NCBI RefSeq assembly: GCF_033118175.1
Contig: NC_083692.1
Span: 94,110,501-94,174,500 of the forward strand
Direction of reading: 5' to 3'
DNA length: 64,000 bases
Origin: Dama dama
Lineage: Eukaryota; Chordata; Mammalia; Artiodactyla; Cervidae
Position 1 is the stretch's first letter. Each line of letters begins with the position of its first letter. Of this stretch, positions 32,201-45,439 are shown piece by piece. The notes below the pieces were generated by a model. It had not been told where the DNA came from. It saw only the letters and a list, made by a program, of their open reading frames with translations, and did no database searches. The position numbers and the translations under genes are program-made.

Positions 32201-33662
32201 TGTGTTTCCCTGTCTGATTTACTTCAGTTAATAGATAATCTCTAGTTCCATCCATGTTGCTGTAAATGGAAATATTTCATTCCTCTCTATAATGGCTGAG
32301 TAATATTCCATTGTGTATGTGTATACATCCACATCTTCTTTATCAGTTCGTCTGTTGGCAGATGTATAGGTTGCTTCCATGTCTCGGCTATTGTAAATAG
32401 CATTGCTGTGAGCATTGGAGTGCATGTCTTTTTTCAAATTATCATTTTCTCTGGATGTATATATATGCAGTAATGGAATTGTTTGATCATATGGCAACTC
32501 TTTTTAATTTTTTAAAGAACCTCTGTACTGTTTTCCATAGTGGTTGCACCAATTTTCCCATCAATAGTGTAGGAGGTTTCCCTTTTTTCCACACCATCTC
32601 TGCCATTTGTTATTTGTAGACTTTTTAATGATGGCCATTCTGACTGGTATGAGGAGATATCTTATTGTAGTTTTGGTTTGCATTTCTCTAGTAATTAGCA
32701 ATGTTGAACATCTTTTCATATGCCTCTTGCCATTCTGTATGTCTTCTTTGGAAAAATGTCTGTTCAGGTCTTATGCCCGTTTTTTTTATTGCTTTGGCTT
32801 TTGTTTTTTTTACATTGACCTGTATATGCTGTTTGTATATTTTGGAAATTAAACTCTATTGATCACATCATTTGCAGATATTTTTCTCTCATTCCATAGA
32901 TTATCTTTTTGTTTTGTTTATGATTTCCTTTGCTGAGCAAAAGCTTTTAAGTTTACTTAGGGCCCATTTGTTTATTTTTGCTTTTGTTTCCATTATTCTT
33001 GAAGATAGATCCAAGAAGATGATGCTGTGATTTATGTCAAAGAGTATTCTGCCTACATTTTCCTCTAGGAGTTTTATAGTATTCAGTCTTACATTTAGGC
33101 ATTTGATCCATTTTCAGTTTATTTTTGTACATGCTGTAGAAAATATTCCAATGTCATTGTTTTATATGTAGCTGTCCAGTTTTCCCAGCACCACTTATTG
33201 AGGAGATTTTTTTCTCTAGTGTGTAGCCCCGGCTGCTTTGTCGTCGGTTAATTGACCGTAAGTGCATGGGTTTGCTTCTGGCCTCTGTCCATCGTCTGTC
33301 TGTCTGGTTTTGTGTCCATGCCGTGCTGTTTTTATGACTGTAACTTTGTAGTGTAATCTGAAGTCAGGGAGTGCCATTCCTCCACATCTGCTCTTCTTTT
33401 TCAGAATTGTTTTGACTATGCAGGGTCTTTCTATCTTCATACAAATTTTAAGAATTTTTTTGTTCCAGTTCTGTGAAAACTGCCATTGGTAATATGATAA
33501 GAATTGCATTGAATCTGTAGATTGCCTTGGGTAGTATGGCCACTTCAACAATATTGATTCTTCTAATCTAAGAACTTGGTATATCTTTCCATCAGTTTGT
33601 GTCATCTTTGATTTCTTTCATCAGCATCTTATGCTTGTCTGAGTACAGGTCTTTTGCCTCCT

Positions 33663-33693
33663 TTCAGTTCAGTTCAGTCCAATCGCTCAGTCA
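33663..33693 (-). mobile_element. 31-bp BovB 3'-tail micro-insertion
   Basis: 'cagttcagttcagtcc' and 'aatcgctcagtca' are the antisense BovB terminus. They are flanked by 'tttgcctcct' (33653-33662) and 'tttgtctcct' (33694-33703), a 10-bp duplication with one mismatch, and interrupt an L1. Confidence 0.85.
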
Positions 33694-34739
33694 TTTGTCT
33701 CCTCAGGTAGGTTTATTCCTATATATTTTATTCTTTTTCATACAACAGTAGATTGGATTATTTCCTTGATTTCTCTTTCTGATTTTTTTTTAGTATGTAG
33801 AAATGCATCTGATTTCTGTATGTTACTTTTGTATCCTCCAACTTTACCGAATTAAATAACATTTATCGTCTCATAGTTCTAGAGGCTAGATGTCCAGATC
33901 AAGATGTTGTCAGGGTTGGTTCCTTCTGTTGCTTTTGATGGTATGCTGACAGTCTTTGGCATTTCTTGGCTGCTAATGCATCATCCCCATCTCTGCATTC
34001 ATGTTTACATGGCATTCTCCCTGTGCCTGTAACTGTGTCCAGATTTCCCCCTTTTATGAGGACCCTAGTTATATTAGAGGCTTATTTTACTCTAGTGTGA
34101 CCTCATCCTAACTAATTACATCTCCACTTACCCTATTTTCAAATAAATTCACGTTCTGGCATGTTTCAGGCTAAGGCTTTAGCATATAAATGTGGGGGTA
34201 CACAATGTAACCTGTAACACAAAGTATCAAGAGTTAAAATTAGAACTCAAGTCTCCTGATTCCCACCTGGTATTATTTTATCACTTACTGAGTTTAGGAA
34301 AAATGCATATACAATGCACTATATTTTATATAAGACTTACAGGAACATGACTGTTAAATGTTTATAAAAACAACTGTTTAAAGCATCTTATTATGATGAA
34401 AAGGTTTTTTTTTTTTTTAATCCGTTTTAATTCTAAGAAAGTCTGTTTGAGATATAGGCTTATTATATGTAAATTTTACTAATTTTTTTTTCTAAATAAA
34501 ATGAAAAGGACAAAAATGTGTGATTTGCTATTACTGTCTTGTTAAATCTCTAATAAATATAATTTGTATTTTAGCATTCAAGTTTCCTTAAAACAAGGAA
34601 TACACAAAATTTCCTATATTTGCCTGCTTGAAATAATTAGCAACAAGCTTCTTTTTTAGTTTCTCTCAAGATCTTCTCTCAAGATCTTATACAAGTTTTT
34701 GCTTAGTATTTTTTCTTTTTTTAATTACAAAGCGCAGTT

Positions 34740-36715
34740 GATTTACAATATAATACTTGCAGGCAAAATGCTATTCATAATTTGATAGAGATTACATTGA
34801 ATCTATTGATTGCCTTGGGTAGTATAGTCATTTTGACAATACTGATTCTTCCAGTCCCCAAGCATGTTGTATCTTTCCATCTGTTTATGTCATCTTCAAT
34901 TTCTTTCATCAGCATCTTACAGTTTTTGGAGTACAGGTGTTTTGTCTCTTTAAGTAGGTTTACTCCTAGGTATTTTATTCTTTTCGAAGCTCAAAATGGA
35001 TTAAAGACCTAAATGTGAGACCCGACACTACTAAACTCCTAGAAGAAAACATAGGCAAAAACTCTCTGACATAAATCTCAGCAATATCTTATTCCATCCA
35101 TTTCCCAGAATAATGGAAATAAAAACAAGAATAAACAAATGGGACCTACTTAAACTCAAAAGCTTTTGCACAGCAAAGGAAGCAGTAAACAAAATGAAAG
35201 GACAACACACAGATTGGGAGAAAATATTTGCAAATGATTTGACTGATAAGGGATTAGTCTCCAAAATTTACAAAAGTGATGCTTAACAGAAACAACACAC
35301 TCAAGAAATGGGCAGAATGCTAATTAGACATTGTTCCAAAGAAGACATATAGATGGCCAATAGGCACATGAAAAGATGTTCAGCATAACTAATTATTCAG
35401 TTCAGTTCAGTTCAGTCGCTCAGTCATGTTCAACTCTTTGTGACCCCATGAATCACAGCACACCAGGCCTCCCTGTCCATCACAAACTCCCGGAGTTTAC
35501 TCAAACTCATGCCCATCGAGTCGGTGATGCCATCCAGCCATCTCATCCTCTGTCGTCCCCTTCTCCTCCTGGCCCCCAATCCCTCCAAGCATCAGGGTCT
35601 TTTCCAATGAGTCAACTCTTCGCATGAGGTGGCCAAAGTATTGGAGTTTCAGCTTCAGCATCAGTTCTTCCAATGAACACCCAAGACTTATCTCCTTCAG
35701 GATGGACTGGTTGGATCTCCTTGCAGTCCAAGGGACTCTCAAGAGTCTTCTCCAACACCACAGTTCAAAAGCATCAATTTTTCGGCGCTCAGCTTTCTTC
35801 ACAGTCCAACCCTCACATCCATACATGACCACTGGAAAAACCATTATTAGAGAAATGCAAATCAAAGCTACAATGAGGTATCACCTCACACCAGCCAGAA
35901 AAAAATCCACAGACAGTAAGTGCTGGAGACTGAGTGGAGAAAAGGAAACCCTCCTACATTTTTGGTTAGGAATGTGAATTGGTACAGCCACTATGGAGAA
36001 CAGTATGAGTGTTCCTTTAAAAACTAAAAATAGACCTGCCATATGACCCTGTAGTCCCACTCCTGGACATATATCTGGAGAAGACATGATCCAAAAGGAT
36101 ACAGTGTTCATTGCAGCACTATTTATAATACTCAAGACATGAAAGCAACCTAAATCTCCATGAACAGAGGAATAGATAAAGAAGATGTGGTACATATAGA
36201 TATGGTGGAATATTACTTAGCCATTAAAAAAAATGAAATAGTTCTGTTTGCAGCAATATGAATGGACCTAGAGAGCATTATACTGAGTGAAGTAAGTCAG
36301 AGAATGAGGAATATCATATGACATTCCTTATATGCAGAATCTAAAAAGAAATGATTACAAATGAGCTTACTTACAAAACAGAAGCAAACTCACAGATTTC
36401 ACAGATTTAGAGAAGGAGCTTATGGAGTTTATGATTGCCAAGGGCAGGGTGAGGGGAGGATAGAAGAAAGAGATAGTTAGGGGGTTTGGGATGAACATGT
36501 ACACACTGCTTTATTTAAAATGGATAACCAACAAGGACCTATTGTAGAGCATAAGGGATTCTCCTCAATGTTATGTGGCAGCCTGGATGGGAAGGGGGTT
36601 TGGGGGAGAATGGATACACATATATGTGTGCTGAGTCCCTTTGCTGTTCACCTCAAACTATCACAACATTGTTAATCAGCTATATCCCAATACAAAATAA
36701 AAACTTAAAAAATAT
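34740..36715 (+). mobile_element. L1 with 5' inversion, split by BovB
   Basis: 34740-34984 is L1 ORF2 on the minus strand ('gattgccttgggtagtatag', as in the neighbouring L1). 34985-36715 is L1 on the plus strand, from 'caaaatggattaaagacc' (ORF2 C-terminal) to the 3' UTR and an A-rich tail. This is the layout left by twin priming. A BovB at 35398-35842 interrupts the plus part. Confidence 0.85.
35398..35842 (-). mobile_element. BovB LINE fragment inside L1
   Basis: It starts with the antisense pentamer tail 'cagttcagttcagttcagtc'. The minus strand reads 'MVFPVVMYGCEGWTVKKAE'. 'attatt' at 35392-35397 and 35843-35848 is the likely target duplication, and the L1 reads through cleanly when it is removed. 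Confidence 0.92.
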
Positions 36716-36719
36716 ATAT

Positions 36720-36880
36720 CATTCATGGGCTTTCAGGTCAAACCCAGATTTAGATCTTGGCTCTGTTTCTTATGCTACAGGGACCTTCAAGTCATTACTA
36801 ACTTTCTCTGAGCTTCATCTTTCTTAAGTGGTTAAAGGATGGAATGATTATGTGTATTAAACAAAATAACATAAAATACT
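36720..36880 (+). mobile_element. MIR-like SINE
   Basis: 'gggctttcaggtcaaaccc', 'agatcttggctctgtttctt' and 'gagcttcatctttcttaag' are in MIR order. Confidence 0.65.
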
Positions 36881-37274
36881 TGTACTTTTGTTCTTGGCAA
36901 CATAAGAGGCAGTCAGATTTCTTTAAGTTTATTTTGTGATATGCTTGTATTAGAAATAAAGCCTGCAGTTTTGAAAGAAAAAAGGAGAAGCTGGCAAAGC
37001 CTTTTGTTAAAGGGAGAGAGAGACGAAGATGCACGTTGACTTATTAAAGCTGAAATATGTGACATGCCGTATTTGAACAGTTCTCATGCTTTTCCTGCAA
37101 GCAATTTCCTTGCATCAAGTAGTTCTATTTCACAACTTAAAAGAAATTATATGTGTGTGTATAAAATCTGTACTAAACAGCTAGCTCTTTTTATGCTTTC
37201 TGCATGTTCTGACTACCTTTTTTCTTCTACTGCTTATTGTGTGTGTGTATGTGTGTTAAGGCATATTTTACCTT

Positions 37275-38215
37275 TTTAGAAACCATATTTATTTAGGTAT
37301 AATTTATGCTCAGTAAAAATCACCTTTTTAAGTGTACAGTTACAGTTTTCACAAATGTATGTAGTCATGTGATCATTACGACAGAGTATAGATAATTTCA
37401 TCACCCCATAAAGTTCTTACCTGCCCTCTTTGTGATTAGTTATCTCCCCATCCCCAATCTCTGGCCACCGCTGTTCTTACAGTTTTACCTTTTTCAGATT
37501 GTTATATAAAATGAAATCATACGATATGCAACTCTGTGTTTGACTTTCCATTTAGTGCAGTGCTTTTGGAAAGTCATCCATGTTCTATGCATCCCTGATT
37601 TACTCCTTTTTATTACTGAGTACTATTCCACAGTGTACATATACTATGGTTTATTTATCCATTCCCCACTTGATAGATCTATGCTTCCAATTTGGGGCTA
37701 CCATAAGTAAACTGCTAATAATTCAAGTACAGGTCTTTGTGTAAATATAATGTTTTATTTCTTTGGGTTTGGAATGGCAATTGCTGGGTCCTAGGAATGA
37801 GATTGCTGGGTCCTATGATAAGAGTATGTTTAACTCTATAAGAAGCTGCCAAGCTGTGTTCCAAAGTGGCAGTACCATTTTATATTTCTACCAACAGTGT
37901 ATTAGAATTCCAGTTGCTCAACATTTTTTTCATTGCTTGTTTTTTTTTTTGGATTTTTTATTTCGTTGATTTTTTATCATAACTATTCTAGTAGGTGTAT
38001 AGTGATATCTCATGTGGCTTCAGTTTGCATTTTCCTAATGACTAATCATATTGTACATCTTTTCATCTGCTTGTTATTTGTATCTCTTTGGTAATACGTC
38101 TTTTCAAATCTCAATTCTGTTTGCCTTCTTGCTGTTGAGTTATGGAAGTTCTTTGTATATTCCATATATCATAATTTCAGGTATGTTTTTGGTAATATTT
38201 TCTGCCAAACTAACA
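37275..38215 (-). mobile_element. Old L1 3' region
   Basis: Antisense text typical of older mammalian L1s: 'tactattccacagtgtacat', 'gctgccaagctgtgttccaa', 'tagtgatatctcatgtggc' and 'ttgccttcttgctgttgagt'. Confidence 0.75.
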
Positions 38216-39021
38216 GACTGATTTTGTCACTGTCATTAGAAAGTAACTTACGTTTAGAACCTATTTGTATGTATATTTTGCTTACTTTTTGCTGTGAATT
38301 CTTGGGAGCATTTGAAGCTTACTTATTTCCCAAAGTACTTTGGAAAGATACCAACACTGTTAGTTTTTTTTCTAGATTTTCGTTACAGAGGTAACATTTC
38401 TCATAGTTTTTTAATTTCAAGATTATTAGTTTGGTCTTCAGTGGCACACAGCCAGTTAATTAAAATTACAAAGCTTTAGATTGAAAATTACAAGGTAACA
38501 ACTCATCATGTGATTTCACCAGGGAAATTGGTATTACTCTTGAACTTCTTCCTTGGAGTGATTGCTGTGTAGACTTAATCTCTGTCCTTTCTTCATTTAA
38601 GGAAGGAAACATAGCTGATAAAAAGAATGAGATATGTTCTTAGTCTCCAAGTGAGAGAATATCTATTACCCAAAAATTACTTCTAAAAATATGCTTTCCT
38701 GTATTTTCATCTTTTAAAAAATGAGGATTTATCACTTAAGAAAGAAAAAGATCAATATAAATTGATTATGAGGGGATGAGAAACTAAGACATCATGACCA
38801 GTTGACGCTCATCCAGAAATTCAGGTGATCTCTACAAGGATGGTGTCTTGAGGGAAGGAGACTGGATTGAGTAATAATTCTTGAAAACTTATATACAAAC
38901 CCAATTTCATAAAGTGAGGTTTTTTCCTGTTATGAAAGAGGTTTCATTTGGCTTTTAAAAAATTAGGAGGTTTTTCCAGGTAAAGATTGATGTACTCTGT
39001 CTCTTTGCCCATGAAAAGAAT

Positions 39022-39757
39022 AATTGTTGTCCAGTCTCTCAGTTGTGTCCAACTTTACAACCCCATGGACTGCAGCACCAGGCTTCCCTGTCCTTCACCA
39101 TCTCCCAGAGCTTGCTCAAACTATGTCCATTGAGTCGGTGATGAAATCCAACCATCTCTTCCTCTGTTGTCATCTTCTCCTCCTGCCTTCAATCTTTCCC
39201 GGCATCAGAGTCTTTTCTGATGAGGCAGCTCTTCGCATCAATTTGCCAAAGTATTGGAGTTTCAGCTTCAGTATCAGTCCTTCCAATGAACATTTAGGGT
39301 TGATTTCCTTTAGGATTGACTGGTTTGATCTCCTTGCTGTCCAAGGGACTCTCAAGAGTCTTCTCTAACACCACAGTTCAAAAGCATCAGTTCTTTGGCA
39401 CTCAGCTTTCTTTTTGGTCCAACTCTCACATCCAAAAATGACTACTGGAAAAACTATGGCTTTGACTAGACGGACCTTTGTCAGCAAAGTGATGTCTTTG
39501 CTTTTTAATATGCTGTCTAGGTTTGTCATAGCTTTTCTTCCAAGGAGCAGATGTCTTTTAATTTCATGGCTGCAGTCACTATCTGCAGTAATTTTGGAGC
39601 CCCCCAAAAATAGAGTCTGTCACTGTTTCCATTGTTTCCCCATCTATTTGCCATGGAGTGATGGGACCTCATGCCATGATCTTAGTTTTCTGAATATTGA
39701 GTTTTAAGCCAGCTTTTTCACTCTCCTCTTGACCTTCATCAAGAGGCTCTTTAGTTT
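39022..39757 (-). mobile_element. BovB LINE fragment
   Basis: Antisense BovB 3' end and RT C-terminal region. The minus strand of 39365-39607 reads 'GGSKITADSDCSHEIKRH' and 'AIVFPVVIFGCESWT'. It is truncated near 39757. Confidence 0.93.
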
Positions 39758-39811
39758 AGTAATAGAGTTAAAAAAAAGAGTTTTAATCCCGAAAGGGAGG
39801 AAGAAAAGGAG

Positions 39812-40013
39812 ATAATGTATGTGTTAGTCACTCAGTCGTGTCTGACCTTTTGCAGTCCCATGGACTGTCCTCTGTCCATGGAATTCTTCAGGCAAGAATA
39901 CTGGAGTGGGTCGCCATTACCTTCTCCAGGGCATCTTTCCGACTCAGGGATCCAACCCAGGTCTCTCGCTTTGTTAGCAGATTCTTTACCATCTGAGCCA
40001 TTAGGGAAGCCCC
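39812..40013 (-). mobile_element. Bov-tA SINE
   Basis: 'cactcagtcgtgtctgacc', antisense Bov-A body and 'ctgagccattagggaagccc' end. Confidence 0.93.
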
Positions 40014-41834
40014 AAGGAGACAATAGAAGACAGAGTTTTAGAAGTTGGAAAAACATGGACAAGTGCTAAGTGAGTTTGCAGATCTGAGAAATCCAACTCC
40101 TAAGCTATGAGTTGGGAATGCTGTGAACTTGATTTATGTCACAATCATGTAATACTTTAGTAGTACCAGGTACCTCTTGAAATGAGAATTGAGAGTGGAA
40201 GTTGTAAATAAGCAAGATGAGTCAAATATGAGCTTAAACAATCACATCCTCAGATTTTTCTCACACAACTTTGGGCAGTTGGATAATTGACCCACCCCTC
40301 ACCTGACAAAAGATGGTGAATTGTTCTTTTAGAGTGGATAAAATAGTGTTTTCTGAGCTGGAAAGTGGGGGAATGTGCACTAGAAAAAAATGAAAGCAAG
40401 TAATCACTGAATAAAGGGAGATTAAAGGAAGTATGCTGATAAAATTTTGAGACCTCCCTCTAACCCATCCCATTCCTAGTCCCAACTTGATTCCCAAAAC
40501 ATTAGCTAATAAACTTTCATACTCAGAGAAGGAGGTTGCTAGAGTCTTCTCTAGAGAATCTGAGCAACCTTAAGAGGAAATACCTAACAATAGCACTGGA
40601 ACTTCTCCAACAAAGTCACCCAGCTACCTAGATTATCCCACAGTGAATCCCATCTTTGATTACCCGTAGCCTTGCAGCTTCCAGGCAGCTTTTACATCCC
40701 TCACTTTTAGAAATGAACAGTCAACACTACCAGGCCGTGAGGAAAGTTTTCAGTATAAATGAAATCAAGAGAGTAAATGTAATACTAGGCAACAGATTAC
40801 TCAAATATTCCACAAAATAAGAAAATGTGTTTCTTTTCTCAAAGAGCTAAGATGAGTATTTGGAATCATTAATCCAAAAAAGTATACTATAAGAAAGGAA
40901 GAAGGTAAAAAAGAGCTCTTAGAAATTATTAATATGGTCAGTGATATAAAAAAATCAAATGAATTGGAAGGTAGAATTATACACATTTCCCAAAAAGTAG
41001 CAAAAAACAAAAGGACAGGAAATAGGAGAAAAGGTAAACTTAAGAAAGAGATTTGATATGTGAACTGTGGGAGCTTCAGAAAGAGAGAAAAGAAAATAAT
41101 ACTCAGTGCAAGAGAATGAGAAACATTTACAGAAGTTGAGAGCATGAATTCTCACACTGAAAGGGCCAATGAAGATTCAACATAATAGGTGAAAAACAAA
41201 CAAAAAAATCATGAAAAACATATTTTGAGGTGAGTCAGACCACTTCGGAGAAAAAAATATCCTGAATGGTTCAGAGGGGGAAAAGAAAAGATCACAACAA
41301 AGGACAAGGATTCAAAATAACTGTGGGCTTTTCGAGAACAACCCTGGTAGGTAAAATGGAAAAGGTCATGCTTGCCTTCTGAAGAAATATTTTCAACATT
41401 GAGTTCTGTATCTAGCTGAACCACTAAGGAAGTATAAGGGCAGATAAAAGCATTTTAAAATACGAAGGTCTTAAAAAATTTACTTCTTGTGGTTTTTGAA
41501 AAATGTTTTATTTTAGAGATAACGTAATTAAATATCTATGGATGAAATGTTATGTTTTGAATTTGCTTCAGAATAATCCATTTATTCAGGCATGATTTGG
41601 TGGAGGGTGTTGATGAAATGAAAATGACTATGAGTTAGTTGTTGAAGCTGAATAGTGGCATGGGGGTTCATTATTTTTGCATATGTTTGAGAATTCTCAT
41701 AATAATAAGTAAAAAACAAACATTCCACAGACCTTTCTTCTGGAAAATGTGCCACTTCAAAACAAGGAAATATTAAATAAGAGGAACATAAGCAGAGGAC
41801 ATTGACATTATACCTAAAATATGATATCCAGTAT

Positions 41835-43045
41835 CAGCTGTGGACTTGTTGGAAATACAGATCCTCAAGCCCTACCTCAGACCTAATGAGTAAGAAGCTC
41901 TGGTTTATGAAGTCCAGCATTATGCTTCATTGACAACGCAAAAGCCTTAAGACTGTGTGGATACCACAGTCACTGTGGAATATTCTTCAAATGATAGGAA
42001 TACCAGACCACCTTACCTGCCTCCTGAGAAATCTATATGCAAGTCAAGAAGCAACAGTTAGAACCAGACATGAAACAATGGATTGGTTCCAAATTGGTAA
42101 AGGAGTATGTCAAGGCTGTATATTATCACCCTGGTTATTTAACTTGTATGCAGAATATATCATGTGAAATGCTGGGCTGGATGAAGCTCAAGTTGGAATC
42201 AAGATTACCAGGAGAAATATTGCTAACCTCAGATAAACAAATGGCAGAAAGTGAAGAGGAACTAAAGAGCCTCTTGATAGAGGTGAAAGAGGAGAGTGAA
42301 AAAACTGACTTAAAACTCAATATTCAGAAAACTAAGATCATGGCATCCTGTTCCATCACTTCATGGTAAATAGATGAGGGAAAAAATGGGAAAATGACAC
42401 ATTTTATTTTCTTGTGCTCCAAAATCACTGCAGGCAGTCACTACAGCCATCAAATTAAAAAGACTCTTGGTCCTTGGAAGAAAAGCTGTGACAAACCTAG
42501 ACAGTATATTAAAAAGCAGAGACATTACTTTGCTGACAAAGGTCCGTCTAGTCAAAGTTGTGGTTTTTCCAGTAGTCATGTATGGATGTGAGAGTTGTAC
42601 TATTAAAGAAGGCTGAGCGCCAAAGTATTGATGCTTTTGAACTGTGGCGTTGGGAGAAGACTCTTGAGAGTCCCTTGGACTGCAAGGAGATGAAACCAGT
42701 GAATCCTAAAGGAAATCAACCTGAATATTTGTTGAAAAGACTGATGCTGAAGCTCCAATACTTTGGCCACCTGATGTAAAGAGTTGATGCTGTGAAAGAT
42801 TGAGGGCAAGAGAGGAAGGGGATGGCAGAGGATGAGATGGTTGAATGGCATCACTGACTCGCTGGACATGATTTTGAGCAAACTCCAGGAAATAGTGAAG
42901 GACAGGGAAGCCTGGTGTGTTGCAGTTCATGGGGTCGCAAAGAGTCAGACATGACTTAGTGACTTAACAACAGCAATTCTGTCTTAGCAAACCCTTTAAA
43001 TCATTCTGATGTGTGCTAGTTTTAGAACCACTCTCCTAAAGCAAG
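41835..43045 (+). mobile_element. MER5A-like (hAT-Charlie) element split by BovB
   Basis: Left part 41835-41922: 'cttgttggaaatacagatcc' and 'tacctcagacctaatgagta'. Right part 42985-43045: 'cattctgatgtgtgctagtt' and 'tagaaccactctcc'. Together they follow the MER5A order. Confidence 0.6.
41925..42975 (+). mobile_element. BovB LINE fragment with RT-core deletion
   Basis: Plus-strand frames read 'MIGIPDHLTCLLRNLYASQ' and 'GCILSPWLFNLYAEYIM'. The stretch that should carry the YADD box is missing between 'gctaacctcag' and 'caaatggcagaaag' (42222-42245). It ends at 'gacatgacttagtgac'. Confidence 0.93.
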
Positions 43046-44229
43046 AGGAGTAGCTGTGCTCAGGTAAGAGAATGGACATGAACTGGTGGTTTATTCCATC
43101 TAATTTTCTTAACTGCTTCTTCTCTAGACTTTGATAGTTGATCTGATGTTGAGATCAAGTGGTAATGTATTAATATAAAAGAAGAGAAATTACTGTTAGT
43201 TGTGCTATTATTGCTGGCAATTTAAATGGATAATGTGTGTCAAGGTTGCAGACTTTGGGAAATTGTTGAGGCTAGCAGTTGTCTCAGAAATGAACTAGTA
43301 ATAGTTACAAGGAGAAGAAGTGAACATCCTCTATACCAACCTGACTGTTGTCTAACTTATATCTTGGCATTCTCTGCTAAAATTGCCCATTGAATTCTCC
43401 ATTACCTATAATAGAAGGTCTTTTTCTTCATCCGTTATCAGACACCTGTCTTTCCTCTGGGCTCAACCTAAACCACAGGTTTTCAAAGAACCACTCCTTG
43501 TCCTTGTATCTGAACTATAAGATTTTTAGAAAAGGAAAATGGACAGACTGGCAATTATGCAGTAAGAATTGTGCTAGGTATTCTGCATGCCAACTCCTTT
43601 AGTCGTCATAATAATCTCCTTATGCATAAGCAAATAAAGATTACCTTATATTGTATGTTTACCGTTTTTATATATGTGCTTTTATCTTGTTTTGTGCCTT
43701 TGATTCTTGTTATAGGAGAAATAGTAATTGTCCACTCCTATTGCAAGGTGGAAGGATTTCCATTAGCCCAGTTATTTCCAAACATGTGTTCATCTAGAAT
43801 CATCTAGAAGACTTGTTAAAAACAGATTCCTGTTGTATTTGCAGGTTCTATGTGAAAGTAAATCTGTTTTGGCAAAGACATGAATATTTTCAAGTTATTA
43901 AGTTGTTTTTACTATTTAGAAGACTTGAGAGGAATCAGTTTTTTCTGAGCTAAGGTCATTAAAATGTACTTTGATCTTAAAGCAGTTACAGTCAAATTGT
44001 GGTAAAATTTGGGAACATACTAGTAGTGTTTTCGTTACAAATATAGTGTATTTGGGACTCTACAATCAGTTATTTTGAATTAAAGTTCCTTTACTGAATT
44101 ATGATTTCTAGTGCCTAGCATAATGCCTTTATAAAAGGCTGTCAGTTGAATAATAGCAATTTTCTTTATTTTTGATGTGGATTTGATTTTCGTAAGTTGT
44201 TAGATGTTTTTCAGAGTTAGTGAAGAAGA

Positions 44230-44455
44230 TGCATGCATGCTAAGTTACTTCAGTTGTGTCTGACTCTTTGTGACCCCATGGACTGTAGCCCACCAGGCTA
44301 CTCTGTCCATGCGATTCTCCAGGCAAGAATACTGGAGTGAATTGCCATTTCCTTCTCCAGGGGATCCTCCCAACTCAGGGATTGAACCTGGGTGTCTTAT
44401 GTCTCCTGCATTGGCAGGAGGGTTCTTTACCGTTAGTGCCACTTGGGAAGCCCCC
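44230..44455 (-). mobile_element. Bov-tA SINE
   Basis: 'gttgtgtctgactctttgtg', antisense Bov-A body, and 'agtgccacttgggaagcccc'. Confidence 0.93.
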
Positions 44456-44924
44456 TGGGAAGATGACTGGAGCTAAATAAAGTTATGTCTGGCCAAGGTA
44501 TGTTTTAGGTAGAGTGCAGCATATCAAAAGATGTTGATTTATATTAATTTACTTACTGTGAAATAGTATAACTTTATCGTAATAGGAAATGTGCATGGAT
44601 TCAAAAGTTTGCTTTTTGTGATTCTTGTGACAGGTAGGTTATCCTCTATTTAGTTGTAGACAGTTACCAATAAAATTCCATTACAAGTCCACAAGGGGTT
44701 TGCAAAGATGGTGAGAAAAGATTACAATTTTATGTTCACTAACTTTTAACTGATATTTGTCATTTTCTTTAATTATTAGTGCAGACAGAAATCACAGTAA
44801 TATTGTATCTGTGACTTTTTCACCAACAGAAATAGATAGCATCACATGGCATGATATATATTGCAGATATCTCAAAATACCAGTACCTGCCTCTTGCTGT
44901 TAATTTGTTAGTATAAGCTAATAG

Positions 44925-45130
44925 GACTTCACTATAGCTCAGATGGTAAAGAATCTGCCTGCAATGCAGGAGATCCGGGTTCAGTCCCTGTGTCAGGACG
45001 ATCCCTTGGAGAAAGAAATTGCAACCCACTCCAGTAGTCTTGCCTGGAGAATCCCATGGGCAGAGGAGCCTGGCGGGTTAGAGTCCGTGGGGTCGCAAAG
45101 AGTCAGACACGACTAAGGGACTAATACACA
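44925..45130 (+). mobile_element. Bov-tA SINE
   Basis: 'ggacttcactatagctcaga' head, 'gggttcagtccc' B box and 'gagtcagacacgactaagg' end. Confidence 0.93.
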
Positions 45131-45439
45131 TAAGCTAAGACATATATTATTATATGTTAATTTTAAACTTTCATTATGAGTTTTGTATAATTTATTTCCT
45201 TCATAATCTAGGTATTTTGTTTTATACTTCTGAAAATACTGATCTGAGGAGTTTGAAAGTTTCATCGGATTTGCACAGGGGTACATGAACTGCATTACAC
45301 AGGACTGCACAGAACACTTTTGTAGCATTGGAATTTTGTTTTGAGTCTGTTATTAAGGTCTCCTCAAGTAATTTAAGATGAGAGAATATATCTAAATTTC
45401 TAAGTGAAATGAGGTATTTCAGGCCCAGTGAGGAAAGAA

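Larger units (their letters stand above)
31790..33845 (-). mobile_element. L1 (one or two copies), antisense, 3' UTR into ORF2
   Basis: Two antisense L1 3'-UTR starts (31790 and about 31930) lead into ORF2. The minus strand of 33216-33605 reads L1 ORF2 text such as 'LEESILLKWPYYPRQSTDS', then 'GGMALPDFRLHYK'. It is 5'-truncated and frame-broken. It lies inside the ancient repeat listed above. Confidence 0.88.
31735..34235 (+). mobile_element. Ancient mammalian repeat split by L1
   Basis: 'attagtttgttaggattgcc' and 'accacaaactgggtatctc' on the left (31739-31785) continue at 33860 with 'tctcatagttctagaggcta' and end near 34225. I know this pattern from other mammals but cannot name the family with confidence. 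Confidence 0.55.
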
